Shown here: piece by piece, positions 1-8,330 of the stretch | Position numbering within the stretch: position 1 is the first letter of the stretch | Layout of the letters: every line of letters starts with the position of its first letter | Source of the DNA: Halobacillus dabanensis | GTDB lineage: Bacteria > Bacillota > Bacilli > Bacillales > Halobacillaceae | Direction of reading: 5' to 3' | DNA length: 64,000 bases | Assembly: GCF_900114165.1 (NCBI RefSeq) | Contig: NZ_FOSB01000001.1 | Location: 186,001 to 250,000, forward strand | Position numbers and translations under genes: made by a program | The notes under the pieces: generated by a model | The model's input: only the letters and a program-made list of their open reading frames with translations | What the model was told of the DNA's origin: nothing | The model's database searches: none

Positions 1-341
1 CGATTTTTGAAGCCGTTCAGCAAGTCGGTCTCTCTAGGAGCGCTTTTTATAAATATAGAGATGCGGTTTTTCCATTTCAGGCGATGGTTAAAGAACAGAT
101 GATTACTTTATTTTTTCATCTGGAAGATCGTAAAGGAACGTTATCTAATTTGTTAATGACTGTCGCAAATTCAGGATGTAATGTTTTAACGATTCATCAG
201 ACGATACCATTACAGGGGAAAGCGAATGTTACACTCTCTTTAAATACTTCCGGAATGGAAGGAAGTATTGAAAAATTGTTACAGCAATTACACAAACTTG
301 ATTTTGTGGATCGCGTTGAAATACTTAGTACGGGAGCATAA
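1..341 (+). CDS. pheB: PheB-like ACT-domain protein, 5' partial
   Basis: The reading frame is open from base 3, so the start lies upstream of the window. The visible 113 residues hold a helical segment (around [18 protein letters not shown]) followed by an ACT domain ([19 protein letters not shown] onward) ending [11 protein letters not shown]. This matches the C-terminal three quarters of B. subtilis PheB, about 147 aa in total. ACT domains bind amino acids as regulatory modules; the role of PheB itself is poorly defined, though it sits beside prephenate dehydratase in many Bacillaceae. The stop is 14 bases before pheA, so the two are probably cotranscribed. An ATG at 84 is internal, because homology to the family continues upstream of it. 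Confidence 0.88.
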   Translation, partial: IFEAVQQVGLSRSAFYKYRDAVFPFQAMVKEQMITLFFHLEDRKGTLSNLLMTVANSGCNVLTIHQTIPLQGKANVTLSLNTSGMEGSIEKLLQQLHKLDFVDRVEILSTGA

Positions 342-355
342 TTGGAGGGGAAACG

Positions 356-1231
356 ATGTCGGAACAGAAGATTGGATATTTGGGACCTAAAGGTACGTTT
401 ACCAAAATGGCGGTGGATGCTTTATTCGATGGAGGAAACTATATTAGCTATGAAAGCATACCGGCATGCCTGGATGCTGTGGAGGCTGGGGAAATCAGCA
501 CGGCTGTTGTGCCGATCGAGAATGCAATAGAAGGCTCCGTTCATTTAACGATAGACTATCTTGTGCATCAGGTGAAACAGTCGATCATAGCGGAACTGAC
601 GGTCCCCATTAAACAACATTTGTTGGTCCACCCAGATGAGCAAGGTGAAAAAATACACAAAATTTATTCGCATAGTCATGCTATAGCTCAATGTCATCAA
701 TACTTGCATAAGCGGTATCCTGAAGCGGAATTGGAATATACTGCTTCTACTGGCAAGGCTGCTGAGATTGTCGCTGATGTGGGCCGCGGTTATGCAGCTA
801 TCGGGAATCATTTAGCAGCTGAGGAAAATGGATTGAAAATTTTGGATACTGATATTCATGATTATGACAATAACCATACTCGTTTTGCTGTAGTACAAAA
901 ACAACCTCAGACATTAAAGGTAAAAGATCACCCAGTAACAAAGCATAAAACGACGGTGATGGTAACCTTGCCGAAGGACTATGTAGGAGCTTTGCATCAA
1001 GTCCTCGCAGCTTTCGCCTGGAGGAAAATGAACTTATCAAAAATTGAATCGAGACCGATGAAAACAGGTCTCGGCAACTATTTCTTCTTAATAGATGTCG
1101 ATCAACCATACGACCAGGTTCTTTTTCCTGGCGTGCAGGCAGAACTTGAAGCCTTAGGGTGTCAATTAAAAGTACTCGGAACTTATCCAAGTTATCAGAT
1201 CGACATCCCTACACCTGTTCAAAAGGTGTGA
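356..1231 (+). CDS. pheA: Prephenate dehydratase
   Basis: Converts prephenate to phenylpyruvate in phenylalanine synthesis. The 291 aa length is normal for the monofunctional enzyme. The N-terminal catalytic domain starts IGYLGPKGTFTKMA and contains the conserved Thr-Arg-Phe motif in NNHTRFAVV near residue 175. A C-terminal ACT domain (from about residue 200) carries the Phe-binding signature around KIESRPMK, so feedback inhibition by phenylalanine is expected. The ATG follows a GGAGGGGA ribosome binding site. A strong hairpin terminator directly follows the gene, closing the pheB-pheA unit. Confidence 0.96.
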   Translation: MSEQKIGYLGPKGTFTKMAVDALFDGGNYISYESIPACLDAVEAGEISTAVVPIENAIEGSVHLTIDYLVHQVKQSIIAELTVPIKQHLLVHPDEQGEKIHKIYSHSHAIAQCHQYLHKRYPEAELEYTASTGKAAEIVADVGRGYAAIGNHLAAEENGLKILDTDIHDYDNNHTRFAVVQKQPQTLKVKDHPVTKHKTTVMVTLPKDYVGALHQVLAAFAWRKMNLSKIESRPMKTGLGNYFFLIDVDQPYDQVLFPGVQAELEALGCQLKVLGTYPSYQIDIPTPVQKV

Positions 1232-1237
1232 TCCTCT

Positions 1238-1292
1238 CAACCCCTTGAGGCCCGATAATTATTGGGCTTCAGGGGGTTGTTTATATTTTTTT
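1238..1292 (+). terminator. Rho-independent terminator after pheA
   Basis: A GC-rich stem (AACCCCTTGAGGCCC paired with GGGCTTCAGGGGGTT, one mismatch) with a short AT loop is followed by a T-rich run. It ends the pheBA transcript. Confidence 0.85.
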
Positions 1293-1402
1293 GAGAATTA
1301 TTATAGGCTTTTTCATCAATCTTTCGGCTTGTGTTGCATAGAGTGTTATGAAGCTATTATTGCCTTATTGTTTTTTAGAATTACAGGAAGGGAGTTGCAG
1401 AT

Positions 1403-2578
1403 GTGAGAATTCACATTGTACAAAAAGGGGATACACTCTGGAAGATTGCCAAGAAATATGGGGTCGACTTTGAACAGTTAAAATCCATGAATACCCAGCT
1501 TTCCAATCCTGATATGATTATGCCGGGTATGAAAATCAAAGTCCCTCAAGGAACGAAGCAAGTGAAGAAAGAGGCGCCGAAGAAGCCGGCTCCGAAGAAA
1601 GAAATGCCAAAACAGCCGGCTCCAAAGAAAGAAATGCCTTCTCAACCACCTTATAAGGATACTTCACCGAAGCCGATTCCATCTATAAAGGAAGATGAGA
1701 AAAAGCCAGCACCTAAAGGTGTGATGGAAAAACCGATGCAGCCGATGCAACCAATCAATATGAAGATGCCTATTTCCATGCCGAATATCGATCAACACAT
1801 GCAGAATTACTATACAACATTTCACCTGCCACAAATGCCGATGCCACAAACTAAAGAAGAATACACGGAAGATTCACCAAAAGAAGAAGTAAAAGATACG
1901 AAGACACCGCCAATGCCGAAACAACCTGATAATCAATGGATGCCAGAGCAACACTACAATGAGCCAATGCCACAGCAACAATACAACCAACCAATGCAAC
2001 AACAACCTTATAGCCAACCGATGCAACCCCAACTTGTTCACACCGACTTTTATTGTTGTCCGCCCCATCCGGTCATGATGCCGATACAGCCTCAGCCTCT
2101 TATGCCAATGTATCATCCAATGCATATGATGGGTGATGATGAATCCGACGATGAGATGGTCCAAGGTGCTCAATCTGGCGGTGATTGCGGCTGCGGTGGA
2201 GGTGGTGGTGTTCAAAGCCCGCAACCTTATGGTCCTATGATGGGACCTATGGGAGGCTACCCTCCTCATGGCCACCCTCAGTCTTGGCAGCAAACTCCTT
2301 ATGGAGGGATGCAACATCCGATGGGCTATGGGCCACCACAACCTCAGCAAGGGTGGGGACAGCAGCCTCAGCAAGGGTGGGGACAGCAGCCTCAGCAAGG
2401 ATGGGGACAGCAGCCTCAGCAAGGATGGGGACAGCAGCCTCAGCAAGGATGGGGACAGCAGCCTCAGCAAGGATGGGGACAACCGAATCCACAGCAGATG
2501 GGACCATGGAACCCACAACAAATGGGCCAAGGATATCAAGAACAGCCTTGGAGGGACGATGATGTAGATGAAAGTTGA
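1403..2578 (+). CDS. safA: SafA-like spore coat morphogenetic protein (LysM)
   Basis: The first 50 residues form one LysM domain (HIVQKGDTLWKIAKKYG ... PGMKIKVP), which binds peptidoglycan. The remaining 340 residues are low-complexity: Lys/Pro-rich, then Met/Pro/Gln-rich, a Cys/Gly patch (DCGCGGGGG), and six perfect or near-perfect octapeptides PQQGWGQQ encoded by 24-bp tandem repeats. In B. subtilis SafA (YrbA) targets the spore cortex/coat interface and organises the inner coat; the same role is inferred here from the architecture and from synteny with yebC-bofC. The GTG start is supported by AGGAAGGGAG at 1384-1393. The 3' end overlaps the next gene by 11 bases. The repeat-rich tail differs from B. 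subtilis SafA and probably evolves by repeat slippage. Confidence 0.85.
   Translation: MRIHIVQKGDTLWKIAKKYGVDFEQLKSMNTQLSNPDMIMPGMKIKVPQGTKQVKKEAPKKPAPKKEMPKQPAPKKEMPSQPPYKDTSPKPIPSIKEDEKKPAPKGVMEKPMQPMQPINMKMPISMPNIDQHMQNYYTTFHLPQMPMPQTKEEYTEDSPKEEVKDTKTPPMPKQPDNQWMPEQHYNEPMPQQQYNQPMQQQPYSQPMQPQLVHTDFYCCPPHPVMMPIQPQPLMPMYHPMHMMGDDESDDEMVQGAQSGGDCGCGGGGGVQSPQPYGPMMGPMGGYPPHGHPQSWQQTPYGGMQHPMGYGPPQPQQGWGQQPQQGWGQQPQQGWGQQPQQGWGQQPQQGWGQQPQQGWGQPNPQQMGPWNPQQMGQGYQEQPWRDDDVDES
2342..2485 (+). repeat. Six tandem 24-bp repeats inside safA
   Basis: The unit starts CCTCAGCAAGG and ends GGGGACAGCAG. Copies start at 2342, 2366, 2390, 2414, 2438 and 2462. Copies 1-2 carry GGG and the others GGA at the Gly codon; the last copy diverges at its 3' end. 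Each unit encodes PQQGWGQQ in frame, so this is a coding minisatellite. Confidence 0.97.
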
Positions 2579-3527
2579 ACAACGAAAGGGCGATTCATAC
2601 ACGGATCGCCTTTTTCATTGGCTGCAAATAGAGGAACGTCTACCGATAAAATATGAACGGACAATCAAACCAAAAGTATACAAAGTTCTTTATGATGGAG
2701 AGCCTTTCATATTAAAGGGTTATCGAAGGATGCATGTCATTCAGCAACAGATCGAATTTTTTGAACACTGGAACTATGCCTATAAAATCGCAGCCCGCCC
2801 CTTTCCCCTTGCACCTGGGATCTATACGAAAAGTAAACTGGGATGTGATTGGGCGCTTTTCGAAAGGATTAATGGCAGGCATGCAGATTTCGACCGTGAT
2901 AGAGACCGGAAACGAGCGGTGCGCATCCTTCATCACTTTCACCGTACTACTAAAGGTATAGCCGTGTTGTCTATTCCTAAAGATCCTTTGTATGTTAAAT
3001 GGGAAAGGAGACTGGAACAGTTTGAAGCGACAAAGGATATTTTTACAGATTTCAAAAAACAGGATTTGTATAGGGAACTTAAGTCCTGTATGAGTAAACG
3101 GTTAGAGGAATTTACTGACCATCCATGGGGAGTGGTGGAGGAAAAAGCATGGGAAAACCAGGAGTGGCTACATGGGGATGTAGCCCACCATAATTTTATC
3201 ATCAATGATGAAAAACAAATCAAGTTGATTGATTTTGACCTTCTCCATACGGGTCCTCGTTTATATGATCACATTCAACTTGCTCAACGATTTCTTCCAT
3301 ACATTGAATGGAGAAGGTCGCTGTTATTGAAGTATTTTCCACATGTTGAGGATCGTGACATTTGGTGGAAAGGGGTTCTGGTTCCTGCAGACCTTTTACG
3401 TGAATGGTTATATGGTTACAGGCAAAGTATGAGAGAGGAAGCGACTATGGATCGCCATTTAGGCAAATTAGAAAAAGCCTGGGGGAGCCGGAAGAAGTTT
3501 GTCCGATATGCTGAACATATGCTATGA
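2568..3527 (+). CDS. CotS/YutH-like spore-associated kinase-fold protein
   Basis: A 319 aa protein with an aminoglycoside-phosphotransferase/choline-kinase fold. The N-lobe has a likely ATP-binding Lys in EPFILKGYRR. The catalytic loop EWLHGDVAHHNFIINDE (Brenner-type HGDxxxxN) is followed by the metal-binding LIDFDLLHTGPRLYD. The key residues look intact, so it may be active; the substrate is unknown. Relatives CotS, CotI, YutH and YsxE of Bacillus are spore-coat or sporulation proteins. The 11-base overlap with safA suggests coupled expression in the mother cell and a coat role. In B. subtilis a different gene (coxA) follows safA. Confidence 0.75.
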   Translation: MKVEQRKGDSYTDRLFHWLQIEERLPIKYERTIKPKVYKVLYDGEPFILKGYRRMHVIQQQIEFFEHWNYAYKIAARPFPLAPGIYTKSKLGCDWALFERINGRHADFDRDRDRKRAVRILHHFHRTTKGIAVLSIPKDPLYVKWERRLEQFEATKDIFTDFKKQDLYRELKSCMSKRLEEFTDHPWGVVEEKAWENQEWLHGDVAHHNFIINDEKQIKLIDFDLLHTGPRLYDHIQLAQRFLPYIEWRRSLLLKYFPHVEDRDIWWKGVLVPADLLREWLYGYRQSMREEATMDRHLGKLEKAWGSRKKFVRYAEHML

Positions 3528-4300
3528 TTAGGTATCATATGTGTGAAAGGATGAACAATCCGGTGGAACAAAAAGTAAAAGAACTCGTGTCGTGGTTACA
3601 AAAACAAGTGAAGGAGGCAAATGTAAAGGGATTACTAGTTGGTGTCAGTGGTGGTATCGATTCCGCTGTTGTAGCGAATTTGATTAAACGTGCTTTCCCT
3701 GATAATTCCCTTGGGGTGATCATGCCTTGTAAAAGTCAATCTGATGATCAGACTCATGCTCAAAGCGTTGTTGAAGCCTGTGAGCTTTCCGTCATGACAG
3801 TTGATTTGACTGAGACTCACAACATAATGTTTTCAAATATTAAACAGCAGTTAGAACATACTGAATCTTTTAATGAGGAAAAAGAAAAACTCGCAGATGC
3901 TAATTTGCGTGCTCGTTTGAGAATGAGTACGCTTTACACAGTAGCTACGAACCATAATTACCTTGTGGTTGGTACTGATAATGCAGCTGAGTGGTACACC
4001 GGATATTTCACTAAGTTCGGCGATGGAGGTGTGGACCTTGTACCTCTAGTCCATTTAACTAAAGGTGAAGTCAAGGAGATGGCTGAATACTTGGGTGTCC
4101 CAAATGAAGTTATCCATAAACAGCCTAGCGCAGGGCTTTGGGAAGGGCAAACGGATGAAAATGAAATGGGCACAAGTTACGCGAATATCGACCGTCATCT
4201 CAAGGGAGAAGAAATCCCTGAAGAAGACCGGAAAATCATTGAAGAGATGCACAAGCGATCAGCTCATAAACGCCAGCTTCCACCAGCACCCCCGAAATAA
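3524..4300 (+). CDS. nadE: NH3-dependent NAD synthetase
   Basis: Amidates deamido-NAD to NAD using ATP and ammonia. The pyrophosphatase P-loop SGGIDSAV lies near residue 43, and GTDNAAEWYTGYFTKFGDGG and the SAGLWEGQTDENEMG segment are typical of the short archaeal/clostridial NadE form of about 250 aa. The B. subtilis enzyme has a longer N-terminus and a different signature at that segment. There is no glutaminase domain. The start is ambiguous: ATG 3524 overlaps the previous stop (ATGA, possible coupling), while ATG 3539 and ATG 3551 give shorter proteins; none has a well-spaced ribosome binding site. The family core begins around the third choice. Confidence 0.9.
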   Translation: MIRYHMCERMNNPVEQKVKELVSWLQKQVKEANVKGLLVGVSGGIDSAVVANLIKRAFPDNSLGVIMPCKSQSDDQTHAQSVVEACELSVMTVDLTETHNIMFSNIKQQLEHTESFNEEKEKLADANLRARLRMSTLYTVATNHNYLVVGTDNAAEWYTGYFTKFGDGGVDLVPLVHLTKGEVKEMAEYLGVPNEVIHKQPSAGLWEGQTDENEMGTSYANIDRHLKGEEIPEEDRKIIEEMHKRSAHKRQLPPAPPK

Positions 4301-4322
4301 CAATGGCGAATATTGACAGACT

Positions 4323-4370
4323 AAAACATTCTTCTGGAACCCATAGTAAGGGTAAAAGGAGAATGTTTTT
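4323..4370 (+). promoter_or_regulatory. Hairpin sequestering the ribosome binding site of the lipoprotein gene
   Basis: AAAACATTCTTCT (4323-4335) pairs with AGGAGAATGTTTT (4357-4369), 13 pairs with one G-U. An inner ACCC/GGGT stem lies inside. The 3' arm contains the AAGGAG Shine-Dalgarno, and the T run abuts the ATG at 4371. It may act as a terminator of the nadE transcript, a translational block, or both. Confidence 0.6.
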
Positions 4371-4922
4371 ATGTGGAGAATATTAAGTGTTGCCTTTCTT
4401 GTCAGTCTGACATTGTTAGGGTGCCAAGCGGAAGATTCAAAAGAACTGCAAGAGGAAAAATCATCCTACGAACCTCTCGGGTATGAAGAGGATGGTGGAA
4501 TAGATCGTCGTGGAAAAATACCGACCGGAAAAGACAGCTACTTTAAACGAACTGCAGAAGAAGAATTCCGAAAATCCCAGTATAACCAGACGAACCGTTC
4601 TCATGATAATGACTTCAATAACGAAGATGCCATGGCAGTTGTGGAGAAAGTTCATGAATTAGACGAAGTAACTATGGCCCAGGCGTTTTCGACCGATGAT
4701 CATATGTATGTAGCCATTATGGTAAATCCGTATGATCGACGAGATCAGTCTATAACCGAAAAGGTGGAGGGAAAAGTAAGGGAGATGACAGATAAGAAGA
4801 TCACGATCTACACCAACAATAATGATTGGGATCATAGGAAAAATTTAAACTCCAGGCTGAAAGCTTCTGAAGCTCCGGATCGTTTGAAAGAACGAATTCG
4901 ACACTTCTTCAATCAGGAATGA
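4371..4922 (+). CDS. YhcN/YlaJ-family sporulation lipoprotein
   Basis: A 183 aa lipoprotein precursor. A short hydrophobic signal ends in lipobox LTLLGC, with Cys18 as the lipidated residue. After an acidic linker comes a YhcN/YlaJ-type domain (AVVEKVHELDEVTMAQAFSTDDHMYVAIMV ... KVREMTDKKITIYT). Family members in Bacillus are spore or forespore membrane lipoproteins, YhcN being an inner-spore-membrane protein. The exact role is unknown. The Shine-Dalgarno lies within a strong hairpin. It is likely monocistronic, between nadE and yebC. Confidence 0.75.
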   Translation: MWRILSVAFLVSLTLLGCQAEDSKELQEEKSSYEPLGYEEDGGIDRRGKIPTGKDSYFKRTAEEEFRKSQYNQTNRSHDNDFNNEDAMAVVEKVHELDEVTMAQAFSTDDHMYVAIMVNPYDRRDQSITEKVEGKVREMTDKKITIYTNNNDWDHRKNLNSRLKASEAPDRLKERIRHFFNQE

Positions 4923-5000
4923 AGCACTCACTTTTAAGAGTTCTTATGATTGTGATATATTAATTGAAGAAAAGATTTGCTTGGGAGAGGAGAATGTCCA

Positions 5001-5756
5001 ATGGCTGGCCATTCAAAATGGAGTAATATTAAGCATCGTAAAGGCGCACAAGATGCTAAACGGGGAAAACTGTTTATGAAACTGGCCCGCGAAATATTCA
5101 TGGCTGCAAAACAAGGCGGAGGTGATCAGGAAACGAACCCCGCTTTACGTCTAGCTGTAGATAAAGCAAGGTCCAATAATATGCCGAAAGATAACATCGA
5201 TCGGGCTATCAAAAAAGCGACAGGTGATCTTGAAGGCGTTAATTATGAAGAGTACACATATGAAGGATACGGTCCTGGTGGAGTTGCTGTCATGGTAAAG
5301 GTGCTGACAGATAATAAAAACCGTACAGCAGCAGACGTTCGTCATGCTTTTAATAAGAATGATGGTAACCTCGGGGAGAATGGTTGTGTGTCCTTTATGT
5401 TTAATCGGTCTGGTTACCTTGTCATCGACCGATCCACTACAGATGCGGACGAAGAAGAAGTTATGCTCGAAGTCATCGAAGCTGGTGCAGAAGAAATGGA
5501 AACAACAGAAGGGCAGTTTGAAATATATACCGATCCGGAATCTTTCTCTGAAGTGAAAGATGCTCTTCAGTCTAACGGATACGAATTTACTACAAGTGAA
5601 GTCACTATGATTCCTGAGACTTATACAGAGCTCGGTGAAGATGGTGTGGAGAAAATGCTGAAGCTCATTGATATGCTTGAAGATAACGACGACGTGCAGG
5701 AAGTTTATCACAACCTTGACGCAGATGAAGAGATTCTTGAAAAATTATCATCATAA
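5001..5756 (+). CDS. yebC: YebC/PmpR-family (TACO1-like) protein
   Basis: The protein is 251 aa and begins [23 protein letters not shown], the invariant N-terminus of the YebC/DUF28 family. That sets the start at 5001 rather than the upstream in-frame codon at 4977; GAGAGGAGA lies 8 bases upstream. The family has been assigned both DNA-binding transcriptional roles and a role in helping ribosomes through difficult sequences. Which applies here cannot be read from sequence. It is the orthologue of B. subtilis yrbC and lies in the same place, before bofC. A hairpin terminator follows. Confidence 0.93.
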   Translation: MAGHSKWSNIKHRKGAQDAKRGKLFMKLAREIFMAAKQGGGDQETNPALRLAVDKARSNNMPKDNIDRAIKKATGDLEGVNYEEYTYEGYGPGGVAVMVKVLTDNKNRTAADVRHAFNKNDGNLGENGCVSFMFNRSGYLVIDRSTTDADEEEVMLEVIEAGAEEMETTEGQFEIYTDPESFSEVKDALQSNGYEFTTSEVTMIPETYTELGEDGVEKMLKLIDMLEDNDDVQEVYHNLDADEEILEKLSS

Positions 5757-5777
5757 TAATTCCCTTTTGCTATGATA

Positions 5778-5819
5778 ATAACTTCTGTTTCTGGACACAC
5801 TAGAAACAGAAGTTATTTT
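5778..5819 (+). terminator. Terminator after yebC
   Basis: A 15-16 bp perfect stem (AACTTCTGTTTCT with AGAAACAGAAGTT) around an 9-base loop is followed by a short T-rich tail. It separates yebC from bofC. Confidence 0.75.
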
Positions 5820-5837
5820 AGTTAGGGGGAACCTGTC

Positions 5838-6401
5838 ATGAAGCGATGGGCATTGATTGTTGGGTTAGCGATCGGATTTGCCGTGATCAGCTATACGATC
5901 ATTGATCAAACTCCACCGAAAACTGTCAAAGATAATACACCACAGCGAACAATCCAAGTCAAAGAAGAAAATGCAGTGAAAACACTAGTGAAACCTGAAC
6001 CATTGAAACTGACGGTAATATTAAAGGAGCATTATATAGATGGGGTAATGGAAACGACCAGAAAAGAAGAAACAATCTGGTCAATGATGGATTTTTGGGC
6101 TTCCTATGAGGACTGGACGCTTGAAGACCAGCAGTTGGACAGAGTCGTGTTTGAAAGAAAAGTGGAAGATATCTCCCCATTGACAAAACAACAAGGGTAT
6201 TTCGGGTTGACAAACGATGGGGAGTTGGCTGTATTCCAAGGAGTACCAAATGAAGGTAAAGTAATGGAGTCTTTTAAACCAGTTCCTATTAAGCCGCTAG
6301 AGTCGAAGCGAGAGAGCGAACTTAAGGATGGAATCAAAATTAAAAATTACCGTCATTTTGAACAAGTTGTCCGCCAATATTCAGAACAGGGGGAAGTATA
6401 A
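5838..6401 (+). CDS. bofC: BofC, intercompartmental sigma-K checkpoint protein
   Basis: A 187 aa protein with an N-terminal hydrophobic signal or anchor (MKRWALIVGLAIGFAVISYTI) and the BofC core (LKLTVILKEHYIDGVMETTRKEETIWSM ...). In B. subtilis BofC is made in the forespore and secreted into the intermembrane space, where it delays SpoIVB signalling and so pro-sigma-K processing. SigK is encoded later in this window. AGGGGGAACC precedes the ATG. The csbX gene that follows bofC in B. subtilis is absent. Confidence 0.9.
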   Translation: MKRWALIVGLAIGFAVISYTIIDQTPPKTVKDNTPQRTIQVKEENAVKTLVKPEPLKLTVILKEHYIDGVMETTRKEETIWSMMDFWASYEDWTLEDQQLDRVVFERKVEDISPLTKQQGYFGLTNDGELAVFQGVPNEGKVMESFKPVPIKPLESKRESELKDGIKIKNYRHFEQVVRQYSEQGEV

Positions 6402-6410
6402 TAAATTAGT

Positions 6411-6447
6411 AAACAGCCGCAAAATTGTGTGGCTGTTTCTTCAATTT
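6411..6447 (+). terminator. Probable weak terminator after bofC
   Basis: AAACAGCC pairs with GGCTGTTT across a 12-base loop and is followed by TCTTCAATTT. The stem is good but the tail is poor. Confidence 0.45.
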
Positions 6448-6476
6448 ACGGGGTCTGGCTTTCTTTTGGCAATGGG

Positions 6477-6501
6477 CGAACATGTGCTTGTATGTTACAA
6501 T
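6477..6501 (+). promoter_or_regulatory. Candidate LexA (DinR) box and extended -10 promoter of ruvAB
   Basis: CGAACATGTGCTTG (6477-6490) matches 12 of 14 positions of the Bacillus LexA operator CGAACRNRYGTTCG. It sits directly upstream of TGTTACAAT, an extended -10 element (TACAAT at 6496-6501). ruvAB is LexA-controlled in B. subtilis, so SOS induction is plausible here. The right half-site is degenerate. Confidence 0.5.
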
Positions 6502-6539
6502 GAAAGTGATAGAAATAAAGGTAGAGAGGGATACTGAAA

Positions 6540-7157
6540 ATGATTAGTTACGTGAAGGGACGAGTGACGACGCTTGATGAAGGGTCGGTTACTATAGAGA
6601 TAAATGGTATGGGGTATGAAGTTCTATGTGCCAATCCATTTCATTTTCAAGATAACATGAACCAGGAAGTAAAGATACATACATATCATTACATAAGAGA
6701 AGACAATCAAACCTTGTATGGTTTCAAGAAAAAAGAAGACAAACAATTATTCGCCCAATTGTTAAATGTATCAGGTATCGGTCCTAAGGGGGCATTGGCA
6801 ATTTTAGGTACGGTAAGTGTTCCGGAGTTCGTTTCAGCGATAGAGCAAGAGGATGATAAATATTTGACCAAGTTTCCAGGGGTCGGGAAAAAGACCGCCC
6901 GCCAAATGATCCTTGATTTGAAAGGAAAGCTTGTCGTGTGGTTACCAGATGAGGAAAATGAGAACACACTTTTCTATCAGGAAGACCTCTCTTCAAAAGA
7001 GAAAAAAGCACTTCTGGAAGATGCGCTTGAAGCCTTGAAAGCATTGGGGTATACGGAAAAAGAAGTGAAACTTGTACGTACGGAGCTTGAAAAAGCCAAG
7101 CATGGTAGTGTTGATGATTATGTCCGTCAAGGCTTACAGCTGCTCATGAAATCATAA
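6540..7157 (+). CDS. ruvA: Holliday junction branch-migration protein RuvA
   Basis: A 205 aa subunit that binds four-way junctions and loads RuvB. It starts MISYVKGRVTTLDEGSVTIEINGMGYEV, the RuvA OB-like domain I. Helix-hairpin-helix motifs lie in domain II (LNVSGIGPKGALAIL and FPGVGKKTARQMILDLKGKL). Domain III (EDALEALKALGYTEKEV) contacts RuvB. A possible LexA box lies upstream. It is followed by a 171-base gap before ruvB, wider than in B. subtilis. Confidence 0.97.
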   Translation: MISYVKGRVTTLDEGSVTIEINGMGYEVLCANPFHFQDNMNQEVKIHTYHYIREDNQTLYGFKKKEDKQLFAQLLNVSGIGPKGALAILGTVSVPEFVSAIEQEDDKYLTKFPGVGKKTARQMILDLKGKLVVWLPDEENENTLFYQEDLSSKEKKALLEDALEALKALGYTEKEVKLVRTELEKAKHGSVDDYVRQGLQLLMKS

Positions 7158-7328
7158 ACATGACTTTATGACAAATTGTTAAATAGCTCCCAAACTTCTG
7201 CCGGGTTGCAAATCTTCAACTCCAAACAAATTACTAAAAATAAAGGAATACATCGGAATTTTCCTTTTTGTGTAAAGATGGATGTAGGGAAAAACAAAAA
7301 CATTTGAATTATAGAAGGAGGGATATTT

Positions 7329-8330
7329 GTGGAAGATCGAATGATATCAGGAGAACAACAAGATGCGGATCAGGAAATTGAGCTTAGCTTAAGACCGGAA
7401 AAGCTTAACCAGTATATAGGTCAGGATCAAGTGAAAAATAATTTAAGAATCTTCATAGAAGCGGCGAAAATGCGGAATGAACCGCTTGATCATGCCTTAT
7501 TATATGGACCTCCGGGATTAGGAAAAACAACGCTCGCTTCTATTATAGCTAATGAAATGGGCGTACAATTCCGCACTACTGCTGGTCCTGCTATTGAAAG
7601 AGCAGGTGATTTAGCAGCTATTTTGTCTTCGCTTGAGCCGGGAGATGTGCTCTTCATTGATGAAATTCATCGTTTACCACGGTCAGTAGAAGAGGTGTTG
7701 TATCCCGCAATGGAAGATTTTTGCCTGGACATTGTTGTTGGGACAGGACCTAGTGCCCGTTCTGTTCGGTTGGATTTGCCCCCATTCACCCTTGTGGGTG
7801 CTACAACCAGAGCTGGCCTGCTTTCTGCTCCATTAAGAGATCGATTTGGAGTGCACAGCCGCTTAGAATATTATGATACAAAAGCTCTTTGCTCCATTGT
7901 CCAGAGGACTGCGGAAATTTTCTCTGTGGATATTGATTATCATGCAGCGGTTGAAGTAGCACGTCGCTCACGCGGGACGCCCAGGATTGCCAACCGTCTT
8001 CTCAAGCGTGTTCGGGATATAGCTCAAGTGAAAGGGGAAACGGTAATCAGTAAGGAGACTACTCAAGAAGCTCTAGAGATGCTTCAGGTTGATGCAGAAG
8101 GGCTTGATTTTATCGATCATAAACTTCTCAAAGGAATCATGGACAGTTTTCAGGGAGGGCCTGTCGGGCTGGATACAATTGCTGCAACCATTGGCGAGGA
8201 ATCCCAAACAATTGAAGATGTCTATGAGCCTTTTCTTTTACAAATCGGTTATATCCAGAGGACTCCAAGAGGGCGTGTAGTTACACCCAAAGCTTATGCT
8301 CATTTTAATAGGGAGGTGCCTGGCTCTTGA
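7329..8330 (+). CDS. ruvB: Holliday junction ATP-dependent helicase RuvB
   Basis: A 333 aa AAA+ motor. Walker A is GPPGLGKTT near residue 60, Walker B is LFIDEIHRL, then sensor 1 GATTRAGLL with the Arg finger region APLRDRFG, and a C-terminal winged helix ([15 protein letters not shown]). The GTG start has AGAAGGAGGG 7 bases upstream. The 171-base ruvA-ruvB gap contains only a weak AAGGAA/TTCCTT hairpin with a short T run near 7242-7270, which might attenuate read-through. The stop overlaps the next start (TTGA). Confidence 0.97.
   Translation: MEDRMISGEQQDADQEIELSLRPEKLNQYIGQDQVKNNLRIFIEAAKMRNEPLDHALLYGPPGLGKTTLASIIANEMGVQFRTTAGPAIERAGDLAAILSSLEPGDVLFIDEIHRLPRSVEEVLYPAMEDFCLDIVVGTGPSARSVRLDLPPFTLVGATTRAGLLSAPLRDRFGVHSRLEYYDTKALCSIVQRTAEIFSVDIDYHAAVEVARRSRGTPRIANRLLKRVRDIAQVKGETVISKETTQEALEMLQVDAEGLDFIDHKLLKGIMDSFQGGPVGLDTIAATIGEESQTIEDVYEPFLLQIGYIQRTPRGRVVTPKAYAHFNREVPGS

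Noticed and set aside
2342-2485. CRISPR-like array of short repeats
   Set aside because: The 24-bp units are contiguous with no spacers and encode an in-frame octapeptide inside safA.
1874-2602. Long reverse-strand and alternative-frame ORFs across safA
   Set aside because: They follow from the repetitive, stop-poor coding sequence of safA. The translations are low-complexity Leu/Arg or Ala/Val strings with no family resemblance.
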